Shown one piece after another: positions 1-8,519 of a stretch of DNA of 64,000 nt (position 1 is its first letter; every line of letters begins with the position of its first letter). This DNA comes from Populus alba (lineage: Eukaryota > Streptophyta > Magnoliopsida > Malpighiales > Salicaceae): NCBI RefSeq assembly GCF_005239225.2, contig NC_133284.1:6787770-6851769 (forward strand). The letters are read 5' to 3'. The notes under the pieces are model-generated. The model saw nothing but the letters and a program-made list of their open reading frames with translations. It searched no databases and was not told the DNA's origin. The position numbers and the translations under genes were made by a program.

Positions 1-594
1 TGTGGTGCATGTTTTATGGAGATCATGTTAATAAACCTCACCTGGCCTAGCAAGGCAGCTTTATGACCTGTCTACCCAAGACTTGGTTGAGGTTGGGTTT
101 CATGTCTAATCAAATTGAGAGTTGACCTGGTCAAACTTGTTGTCATGAAAAGTTAACTCGCAACGCGGTCAAAACTTAAATGAGACTCGATTTGATTTTT
201 TATTCAAAACAAAACCGTTTTAACTCTTAAAAAAATTAAAATAATATTATTTTATATTTATCCAAGTTAGACACGCCCAACTCATTATCTGGTGCATAAA
301 TTCAGCCAGGTGCCATGTCATGGAGTATGGATTAGGCCAAGTTTTAAAATGGCAATGAGCCTAAACGAGTCCAACGTGACAGTCATCACTTAGGCTCAAT
401 TATAATAGAAAAAAATATAACAATTCCTTTTTTCCCTTTTCTAAAGAGAAAAAAAATCATTTATTAATATTTGTATTGGTCAAGCTTTTATTACATTCTT
501 AGTTGTTTTGTTTGTAAATGAAGAGATGCTTTGCTTCTTAAGGATGAAAAGTTTACTAATACAATTTGACTCTCTCTCACACATCAATACATAT
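1..594. other. Gene-free AT-rich spacer
   Basis: No coding region is visible. Around 60-210 the text contains phrases such as gttgacctggtcaaac and gttaactcgcaac, which resemble the degenerate repeat family also seen at 26560-27110 and 46440-46570. A stretch near 345-405 (cgagtccaacgtgacagtcatcactt) resembles one near 8930-8975. The region is best read as decayed repeat DNA. Confidence 0.5.
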
Positions 595-611
595 AAAGAT
601 GGATACATGTA

Positions 612-810
612 TCATCGAGCCTCGTGACCTAGCGATCCTAGCAGGGAATTCCTTGCCTCTGCACTCTAGGTTTGAACTTTAGTGTGAACGTCTGTCACCC
701 CCGTAGTACCTTACCTATCTACTGGGCTTGCAGGATGTTCAGTAGGTCAGGGGATTAATAGTGGTGCATGTAAGCTGGCCCAGACGCCCCGGGTTATCAA
801 AAAAAGAAAG
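612..810 (+). mobile_element. tRNA-derived SINE with target-site duplication
   Basis: The element is about 200 bp. It has an A-box-like motif (gtgacctagcgatcc, 624-638) and a B-box-like motif (aggtttgaactt, 668-679) at the spacing expected of an internal RNA polymerase III promoter, and it ends in an A-rich tail (aaaaaaagaaagaa). It is flanked by direct repeats of about 17 bp with two mismatches at 595-611 and 811-827, read as the target-site duplication. The 3' part (gtgcatgtaagctggccc) recurs in degenerate form in two other SINE-like copies in the window. It looks like a Salicaceae-type SINE, but the family name would need a library search. Confidence 0.8.
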
Positions 811-827
811 AAAGATGGATATGTGTA

Positions 828-1194
828 ATTGTAAAAATTGTTCATGAGATACATAAAGATGATAAGACATGTAAAATATTTTATTTCACGTTAAAAAGTT
901 TGATATCTTTCAAAAAAAGAAGTTGCGCTTCAAATATAAAATAATAAACAAAAAATTGCTCCGTTAAATTCTAACTTCAAGTCTAACCTACACACATATA
1001 TATTGGCATTATCATAACCAAAGATATATAAAATTCATAATTCTCATCCATCTTTCTAGCCACTCATTTGTTGACCTAATATAATACTTAGTCAGCTTAA
1101 TTAATGTAAAAGAACTGATAAATTAAGTAAATTTTTTTGGAGAATAATGAAGTATAGAACAAACTTCAAGATATATTATGTTTTTTTTCATGAC
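828..1194. other. Gene-free AT-rich spacer
   Basis: Nothing beyond AT-rich sequence and short homopolymers is seen between the SINE and the LTR element. Confidence 0.5.
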
Positions 1195-1199
1195 TGATT
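1195..1199. repeat. Target-site duplication TGATT, left copy
   Basis: TGATT directly precedes the left LTR and is repeated exactly at 8515-8519 directly after the right LTR. This fixes both ends of the LARD element. Confidence 0.93.
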
Positions 1200-2104
1200 T
1201 GTCGCACGTGTGCGGCGGCGCGTCGATCGTCCACCCTCAAGGAAAAAACGGAAAATATTTATTCTTGGCAAATAGGGAGAGACAAGGAAATTCTTGTCTC
1301 TACAAGTGAAAATATGGACAGGGAGTCGCCACCTAGTATTCTGGTTACTAGGAACCTTAACTGGTCTTTAGAGATCGGGTACGGAGACTGGTTGCGTAAA
1401 GGGAAGGTATTAGCACCCCAACTACGCCCTACCTAAGGTAAGCTGCATTGTTTTAATGTCTGATAAAATCTAAGGTCGTGTTGTGGTTTTTTATTGTTTG
1501 GAATACGCATTACATGTAATGTCATACCCCAGGTTCTATTGTCCAAAAAAACAAAAAGAATTAAATATCCAGAATATGCATTACGTGTAAAGTCATACCC
1601 CGGATACTAAGAGCCAAACAAAAATTTTTGTTGTTTTTGAAATATTGGCCAATATTCTCTTGACTTTAATAAACTGGTTATTAAAACCAAAATGCATGCT
1701 AAAACATTTTTTTTGTGTATGAAAAAAATACAATATGAATTTTTAGCTTTGAGACACTTGGCCGTATGCACAAAAACATTTTTTTTCTTTTTTTCAATTT
1801 TTTTGTATTTTTGGAAGTTTTTTGACGAAAACCAGGTATTTTAATATCAGATTTTTGTATTTTTAACAACATAAAATACCACCCAATATTAATCAAAATG
1901 ACATAAAAACTACGCGGAAAAATTATAAAATGCTGAAACAAATATTTTTGATTTTTTTTCTTTGAAATGGGCCGGGTCAGGCCCAAATACATGGGCTGGG
2001 CCGAACCTGGCCCAAATGCATGGGCTGGTCACTGTGCACATAGTAACCGGGGGTACTGTACACACAGTGACCAAAGAATTAATTAGCAAATGCACAGTAA
2101 TGTG

Positions 2105-2151
2105 AATTAATTAGCCAGTTACTGTGCAGCACAGTAACTAGCTAATTAATT
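2105..2151. repeat. 47-bp near-perfect palindrome in LTR (left copy)
   Basis: Arms of 11 bp (AATTAATTAGC / GCTAATTAATT) and 10 bp (GTTACTGTGC / GCACAGTAAC) are separated by two unpaired dinucleotides, around a single central A at 2128. The palindrome lies downstream of the LTR TATA box, so it would be part of the RNA and could fold into a strong hairpin. Confidence 0.9.
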
Positions 2152-2473
2152 CTGCCGAACGTAAACGTTCTGCATGAACTGAAGCAAAAAAAACGACGGG
2201 AAAGGTAGGACGTTACCTGGAGCTGTGTTGATGCTGGCAGCAGCTGATGCAGCAGGGGTGGCGGCGGCGGCGCTGGCGGTTCGCGGTGGCCGGCGGTTTT
2301 CCTTCTCTCTCTCTCCTCTGTTTTTTCCCGTTTTCTTCTCTGCTTCTTCCCTTCTTCTTCTCTGCCTTCTCTCCTCTCTTCTCACTCTATTCTCCCTTCT
2401 GTTACCTCTTCTGTTCCCTCTCTCTCCGTCCTCCTTCCTCTTCTCTTCCCCCCCTTCTTCTGCTGTTCCTCCT

Positions 2474-2481
2474 CTATTTAT
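2474..2481 (-). promoter_or_regulatory. TATA box in left LTR
   Basis: Identical in context to 8180-8187. From this LTR, transcription would run out of the element toward position 1. Confidence 0.7.
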
Positions 2482-2720
2482 AGAGCCTGTGAGCATGTTT
2501 TTTTCATTGTGGAGCCAAGGAACGGGTCATGCGGCGGCTGGTCGGGCGCGGCTGTCCAGGCGTGCCTACCTCAGTTTCGGCGGTGCGGTAGGTGGTCGGC
2601 CAATGTCTTCGGTCGGTGGGCTAGAGGGACCGACGATCGGTGGGCTTGAGGGACCGGCGTCATTAAATATGCATTCTTTTTCCTTCTTTGTTGCTGTGTG
2701 TTCGGCGGGGAAGAAAGGGG

Positions 2721-2747
2721 AACAGTGCCGTTCAAAACGGCACTGTT
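2721..2747. repeat. Hairpin with 12-bp stem in LTR (left copy)
   Basis: AACAGTGCCGTT, loop CAA, then AACGGCACTGTT. It lies in U3, between the LTR start and the TATA box. The identical right-LTR copy is at 8426-8452. Confidence 0.9.
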
Positions 2748-2811
2748 TTGAGCTTTTTTTTTTTGTATTTATTATTTTTTATGGGGACCCAAAAATGGGT
2801 TACAACAGTTG

Positions 2812-2822
2812 CCCCCCTCTTT
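2812..2822 (-). promoter_or_regulatory. Polypurine tract of LARD element
   Basis: The minus strand reads AAAGAGGGGGG followed by CAAC and then the LTR start TGTTG. It sits where the plus-strand primer for reverse transcription is expected. Confidence 0.8.
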
Positions 2823-3061
2823 ACAATGCTTACGGAGCAGAGATTTGTGCATAGTAAGTGTTGTAAAGAAAAAAAACATTGGTCTTCCAAAACTGGTCGT
2901 CTCAAAATTTGATTGACCTAAAACTTCAACCGGACCCAAAGTCCTGTGTATGGTTGGGCTAAACTGAGATTCCTTTCGCCAATCCCCTTTAACCCGAAAA
3001 AAAAGGAAAGAATGTGAAGTGTGGTCTCATTGTAATGGGTGACCTACCCAGAAAAATGTTG

Positions 3062-4086
3062 GTGAGGGCTAAAAGGCGCACTTAAAATGGAGGTGAGGGC
3101 TCAAAGGCGCACTCAAAAGGAGGTAGGGTTAGAAAACACACTACCAAAGGGATGAGGGCTCAAAGGCGCACTCAAAATGGAGGTGAGGGCTCAAAGGCGC
3201 ACTCAAAATGGAGGTAGGGTTAGAAAACACACTACCAAAGGGATGAGGGCTCAAAGGCGCACTCAAAATGGAGGTGAGGGCTCAAAGGCGCACTCAAAAA
3301 GGAGGTAGGGTTAGAAAACGCACTACCAAAAGAGATGAGGGCTCAAAGGCGCACTCAAAAATGGAGGTGAGGGCTCGAAGGCGCACTCAAAAGGAGGTAG
3401 GGTTAGAAAACACACTACCAAAGGGATGAGGGCTCAAAGGCGCACTCAAAATGGAGGTGAGGGCTCAAAGGCGCACTCAAAAGGAGGTAGGGTTAGAAAA
3501 CGCACTACCAAAGGGATAAGGGCTCAAAGGCGCACTCAAAATGGAGGTGAGGGCTCAAAGGCGCACTCAAAAGGAGGTAGGGTTAGAAAACGCACTACCA
3601 AAGGGATGAGGGCTCAAAGGCGCACTCAAAATGGAGGTGAGGGCTCAAAGGCGCACTCAAAAGGAGGTAGGGTTAGAAAACGCACTACCCAAGGGATGAG
3701 GCTCAAAGGCGCACTCAAAATGGAGGTGAGGGCTCAAAGGCGCACTCAAAAGGAGTAGGGTTAGAAAACGCACTACCAAAGGATGAGGGCTCAAAGGCGC
3801 ACTCAAAATGGAGGTGAGGGCTCAAAGGCGCACTCAGAATGGAGGTGAGGGCTCAAAGGCGCACTCAAACGGAGGTAGGGTTAGAAAACGCACTACCAAA
3901 GGGATGAGGGCTCAAAGGCGCACTCAAAATGGAGGTGAGGGCTTAAAGGCGCACTCAAAAGGAGGTAGGGTTAGAAAACGCACTACCCAAGGGATGAGGG
4001 CTCAAAGGCGCACTCAAAATGGAGGTGAGGGCTCAAAGACGCACTCAAATGGAGGTAGGGTTAGAAAACGCACTACCCAAGGGATG
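3062..4086. repeat. 90-bp minisatellite built of three 30-bp subunits
   Basis: About eleven higher-order units. Starts of the gatgaggg phrase are at 3151, 3242, 3334, 3425, 3515 (gataagg), 3605, 3695, 3782, 3903, 3993 and 4083. Each unit holds two similar subunits (gagggctcaaaggcgcactc) and one diverged subunit (gtagggttagaaaacgcact). One interval is 121 bp because of an extra 30-bp subunit. As 90 is a multiple of three, long frames rich in Arg/Lys/Gly open across it. They have no other sign of coding. Confidence 0.95.
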
Positions 4087-6876
4087 ATGTTGAAACACTG
4101 ATCTGTGAATGTTGCAAGAAAATCCATGCATGTATACTTACCTGAGAAATATAGGCCCCCATTTCTTCATGGTGTCTTTGTTTTCTCTCAAAAGTTGTAG
4201 TGTTGGTAGTAAACTTCGATGGCTTTTCCACTTTTGCTTACTCGGGTTACATATTGTGATCTTGACCTCTGGGAAGGGTTTGATGTCATCATACATCTTT
4301 GTCCTTCACCCCAACAAGTAGAGTTACCAATTTTGCCCGTCATTTTCCTTGGAACAGGAATCATGGAGCCAGCCCTACCATGTGTTTTTGATTGCCCCCC
4401 AGCTTGATCATGCCCCCCAAGTGTTCAACTTGGGTTTAGTTTGGGGTGAGGATATGTGAAAGTAAGTTTGGGTTTTTTGTACAATGAAATGTTTTCATGC
4501 AAAATTTTTGGAACTTCAAAGTTATGCCAATCACAAAAATGATTTTGATATTGGTTCAAAATAAACTTGTTCTAAAAAATTCAAGTGATTCCTATGGACA
4601 GGTTTCTTGACGTGATGAAAGCTTTTTGCTTTTGGTTTAAAGATGAAGTGACATCTGGTTAGTCACAAAAGGTTGAAATTTCAATTTGAGGGTTATTGAG
4701 AACCGAATTGATTCAAAGCATTTATTTTATTTGCATGAATAATGATTTGACCCGTACGAGAAAGCACTGCCTACCTATCCAGATTGCTTGCCTTTGATCA
4801 GAAAGGGCTTAATTAGACATGTAATGTAGGCTTTGGCTATTGGCTATGAAGAAAAGGATATTTGTAAGGCTCAAAAGGTGTTTAAGGGACTTTAAGACTA
4901 AGAATCACAAGTGCTTATATCCCAAACTCTTTTGTTCATACATTCCTGGACCTTGTAATTGATTTGTAAAATGGTCCACGGTGCCCCCAGTGTTGGGCTT
5001 GGGCTCTTTCTCTTTGTTTTTGTTTTCTTCATTTGATTTTGAGCATCATTGCATTGGCCTTGTAATTTTTGCTCAAAATTTTTGGATCCTTTGGATTTTT
5101 CTTCATGCCCCCTAGCTTTGTATGGGCACCTTTGATGATTGAGAATTTTCTTTTATGCCCCCCAGTATTGTTTGGGCACTTTCATTGTTGAAGACTTTTT
5201 CATGCCCCCAAGAGTTATTTGGGCACTTTCAATCATTATGGATTTTTTTGCACTTGCCCCCCAGTGTAGGGGTGTGATCCTAGCCAGGGTCATTTTTTCA
5301 AGAAAATGTATTAGGCTCAAAAAGGGGACTGCAAATGATATATATTTCAACTTTGTGAAAGGATTATCAAAGATAGCCTTTCTTCATCTCAAATGCATGC
5401 ATTTAGGATCGGTAAGCCTTGCTTTCATGCGAGTATGCAATGTGATTTCTCATTATTCATGCAAATAAAACCCAGCTTTTGGAGTCACTTCATGTTTTTT
5501 TTTTTTTTTTTTTTGGTTTTTCTAGGTGTATGGTTACCTCTCTAAAGAATCACCTGAATTTCCAGAACTCGTTTGTTTCGGACAAACGTCAACATGATTT
5601 CTGTTTTTGTACTAAACTTTGAATTCCCAAAAAATCCTCACATGCGATCATGCATAGTTTTGGAGAAAAAAGGGAAATGCACCACAAGATTTTGGGCGTG
5701 ATGGTTTCATGCTTAAAGTTATGCTCAATGTGTTATTTGCATGAAACAACAAAAATGAAGGCATGTGATGAACACAACAAAACACATGATTTTATTAACA
5801 AGAAAGGCTCAGTGGACAAGGAAAGTCTTGTGGAATTTTTTAGCCAAATTACCAACAAAAACTAGAATAGGTTGAAACAAAAAATCAAGTTTTTTGGAGA
5901 CATGATCAAACTGAGGTAGTTATTTTGGCAGAGAAAGAACAGGCTCCATTCTGTAACGGTGATGCAATTTCCCTTCAAATTGTGTTGAGGCTCTTGATCA
6001 TGTGGGCCCTCAATGTCTTCAGGTTGAGTCTTTATTGGGGCTTGAACAAAAATGATAGGTCAATTGGAAGGACCTTCACCAAAGGCATTTCTCCATATAT
6101 GCTCGAGTAAGCTAGAGGTGAGTCAAGCTTTTGTTCAGAGACTCCAACTCTTCTTGAAAATGGATGTTGCAGCGAGCACGCTTCTTCTCCAATGTTTTTT
6201 TTTTCCACTCAAATTTGGGTGTTGTAGATTCATAGGGACCTACCTTTTTTCAGGTGCATGCATGCCAAATGTATGAACATGTAATCTATATGATGAATTC
6301 GCCCTTAAAAAGGGTGACATATGATTGTGCTTGTTGCATGATGAAAACAAGAATCTTGATTCTTGCCCAAACTCTACAATGAAAATTTTTGGAGTGACGA
6401 TCATGAGTTCAAAATGTGTCAAGAAGGGTTTGCCCATATACAAATAATGATAGCACATACAACCTAAGGACAGGTTTTATTATGTGAACATGGTAGGTTG
6501 GCTATTCAGTCTCTAAAAAAGGGTCTCTTGCTGTCCCAGTGATCACCCTCGTGGAGGCAATATGGGGCTTGTAGGTAATAAGATGGCACGTGTACCAACT
6601 GTTACCAGTCTAAGCACTCAGCGAAGAGTTGGGGTTTACACAAACTTAAACCTTGACTAAAAGTCGTAAGGTAAGCTGCTAGTCCCCCACTTAACTTGAA
6701 GCTTGTGTGTGCTTTAAAAAAATTAACTATGTGATGCATGAGATAGATATTTACAGAAATTAAAGCGCGCAACTAAATATGAACAAATATATAGAAAATG
6801 CATATTTAAAAATAAACAAGCAAACCACAACAATAAAACACAATCATCAGACAAAAACAAAGCTTAGTCCACAAAG
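4087..6876. other. Non-coding internal region of LARD element
   Basis: About 2.8 kb with no recognisable retrotransposon domain in any frame. It holds scattered GCCCCCCAG motifs (near 4393, 4411, 4982 and 5104-5263), a poly-T run near 5492-5513, and only short frames lacking family motifs. Confidence 0.7.
5104..5263. repeat. About 50-bp tandem repeat with polypurine motif
   Basis: Three units start at 5104, 5155 and 5201, with a partial fourth near 5252. Each begins with tgccccc(c/t)ag-like text and continues with tttgggcac(c/t)tt. On the element's strand these are polypurine blocks resembling its polypurine tract. Confidence 0.75.
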
Positions 6877-6894
6877 TCCCCAGTGGAGTCGCCA
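6877..6894 (-). promoter_or_regulatory. Primer-binding site, tRNA-Arg type
   Basis: The minus strand reads TGGCGACTCCACTGGGGA, three bases inside the right LTR. The leading TGG pairs with the CCA end of a tRNA, and the next bases fit a plant tRNA-Arg acceptor end (...GGAGTCG), to my knowledge the primer used by Ogre/Tat elements. This is the strongest evidence that the element lies on the minus strand. Confidence 0.85.
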
Positions 6895-7803
6895 TTCTGT
6901 CGCACGTGTGCGGCGGCGCGTCGATCGTCCACCCTCAAGGAAAAAACGGAAAATATTTATTCTTGGCAAATAGGGAGAGACAAGGAAATTCTTGTCTCTA
7001 CAAGTGAAAATATGGACAGGGAGTCGCCACCTAGTATTCTGGTTACTAGGAACCTTAACTGGTCTTTAGAGATCGGGTACGGAGACTGGTTGCGTAAAGG
7101 GAAGGTATTAGCACCCCAACTACGCCCTACCTAAGGTAAGCTGCATTGTTTTAATGTCTGATAAAATCTAAGGTCGTGTTGTGGTTTTTTATTGTTTGGA
7201 ATACGCATTACATGTAATGTCATACCCCAGGTTCTATTGTCCAAAAAAACAAAAAGAATTAAATATCCAGAATATGCATTACGTGTAAAGTCATACCCCG
7301 GATACTAAGAGCCAAACAAAAATTTTTGTTGTTTTTGAAATATTGGCCAATATTCTCTTGACTTTAATAAACTGGTTATTAAAACCAAAATGCATGCTAA
7401 AACATTTTTTTTTTGTGTATGAAAAAAATACAATATGAATTTTTAGCTTTGAGACACTTGGCCGTATGCACAAAAACATTTTTTTCTTTTTTTCAATTTT
7501 TTTGTATTTTTGGAAGTTTTTTGACGAAAACCAGGTATTTTAATATCAGATTTTTGTATTTTTAACAACATAAAAATACCACCCAATATTAATCAAAATG
7601 ACATAAAAACTACGCGGAAAAATTATAAAATGCTGAAACAAATATTTTTGATTTTTTTTCTTTGAAATGGCCGGGTCAGGCCCAAATACATGGGCTGGGC
7701 CGAACCTGGCCCAAATGCATGGGCTGGTCACTGTGCACATAGTAACCGGGGGTACTGTACACACAGTGACCAAAGAATTAATTAGCAAATGCACAGTAAT
7801 GTG

Positions 7804-7850
7804 AATTAATTAGCCAGTTACTGTGCAGCACAGTAACTAGCTAATTAATT
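7804..7850. repeat. 47-bp near-perfect palindrome in LTR (right copy)
   Basis: Same sequence and arm structure as 2105-2151. Confidence 0.9.
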
Positions 7851-8179
7851 CTGCCGAACGTAAACGTTCTGCATGAACTGAAGCAAAAAAAAACGACGGG
7901 AAAGGTAGGACGTTACCTGGAGCTGTGTTGATGCTGGCAGCAGCTGATGCAGCAGGGGTGGCGGCGGCGGCGCTGGCGGTTCGCGGTGGCCGGCGGTTTT
8001 CCTTCTCTCTCTCTCCTCTGTTTTTTCCCGTTTTCTTCTCTGCTTCTTCCCTTCTTCTTCTCTGCCTTCTCTCCTCTCTTCTCACTCTATTCTCCCTTCT
8101 GTTACCTCTTATGTTCCCTCTCTCTCCGTCCTCCTTCCTCTTCTCTTCCCCCCCCCACTTTCTTCTGTTGTTCCTCCTC

Positions 8180-8187
8180 TATTTATA
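8180..8187 (-). promoter_or_regulatory. TATA box in the promoter LTR
   Basis: The minus strand reads CTATAAATAG around this site, a near-ideal plant TATA box, followed downstream by a purine-rich leader. The same site occurs in the other LTR at 2474-2481. Confidence 0.75.
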
Positions 8188-8425
8188 GAGCCTGTGAGCA
8201 TGTTTTTTTCATTGTGGAGCCAAGGAACGGGTCATGCGGCGGCTGGTCGGGCGCGGCTGTCCAGGCGTGCCTACCTCAGTTTCGGCGGTGCGGTAGGTGG
8301 TCGGCCAATGTCTTCGGTCGGTGGGCTAGAGGGACCGACGATCGGTGGGCTTGAGGGACCGGCGTCATTAAATATGCATTCTTTTTCCTTCTTTGCTGCT
8401 GTGTGTTCGGCGGGGAAGAAAGGGG

Positions 8426-8452
8426 AACAGTGCCGTTCAAAACGGCACTGTT
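8426..8452. repeat. Hairpin with 12-bp stem in LTR (right copy)
   Basis: Perfect 12-bp inverted repeat with a 3-base loop, identical to 2721-2747. Confidence 0.9.
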
Positions 8453-8514
8453 TTGAGCTTTTTTTTTTTTTGTATTTATTATTTTTTATGGGGACCCAAA
8501 AATGGGTTACAACA

Positions 8515-8519
8515 TGATT
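8515..8519. repeat. Target-site duplication TGATT, right copy
   Basis: Exact match to 1195-1199, abutting the terminal CA of the right LTR. Confidence 0.93.

Larger units (their letters stand above)
1200..2807 (-). repeat. Left LTR of LARD element (3' LTR in element orientation)
   Basis: 1608 bp, starting TGTCGCACGTG and ending GTTACAACA on the plus strand. In element orientation it begins TGTTGTAACCC. It then carries a 12-bp-stem hairpin (2721-2747), a TATA box (2474-2481), a polypurine leader about 170 bp long, a possible splice donor (CAG|GTAACG, near 2214), a 47-bp palindrome (2105-2151) and a stretch with two similar blocks (near 1505-1530 and 1570-1600). The open frames across it are by-products of the purine/pyrimidine-rich stretch. 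Confidence 0.95.
1200..8514 (-). mobile_element. Non-autonomous LTR retrotransposon (LARD type), structurally complete
   Basis: Two near-identical direct repeats of about 1.6 kb (1200-2807 and 6898-8514), each bounded by TG...CA, flank a 4.1-kb internal region. A perfect 5-bp target duplication TGATT lies at 1195-1199 and 8515-8519. The minus orientation is set by four signals: a primer-binding site next to the right LTR (6877-6894), a polypurine tract next to the left LTR (2812-2822), a TATA box in each LTR and the terminal TGTTG. The tRNA-Arg-type primer site is known from Ty3-gypsy elements of the Tat/Ogre group. No gag, protease, reverse transcriptase or integrase motif is seen on either strand, so the element would depend on proteins supplied in trans. 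LTR differences are mainly small indels and a few substitutions, so the insertion looks recent. Confidence 0.93.
6898..8514 (-). repeat. Right LTR of LARD element (5' LTR in element orientation)
   Basis: 1617 bp, almost identical to 1200-2807. Differences seen by eye include longer homopolymers, an extra C-rich insertion near 8150-8160, and single substitutions such as those near 8111 and 8397. Being the 5' LTR, its TATA box (8180-8187, minus) would drive any transcript of the element. Confidence 0.95.

Noticed and set aside
2146..2496. Minus-strand Arg/Glu-rich frame in the LTR
   Set aside because: It is a by-product of the purine-rich leader. It differs between the two LTRs through indels, so it is not conserved as protein.
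2225..2854. Frame of 209 codons on the plus strand in the LTR (and its partner at 7925-8188)
   Set aside because: It is the pyrimidine-rich antisense of the LTR leader: low-complexity Ser/Leu/Phe text, repeated in both LTRs, without domain or codon signal.
3062..4086. Regular repeats that could be taken for a CRISPR array
   Set aside because: There are no unique spacers. Units are contiguous 30-bp variants inside an LTR element of a plant genome.
1200..8514. Plus-strand orientation for the LARD element
   Set aside because: The primer site, polypurine tract and TATA box are all found only in minus orientation.
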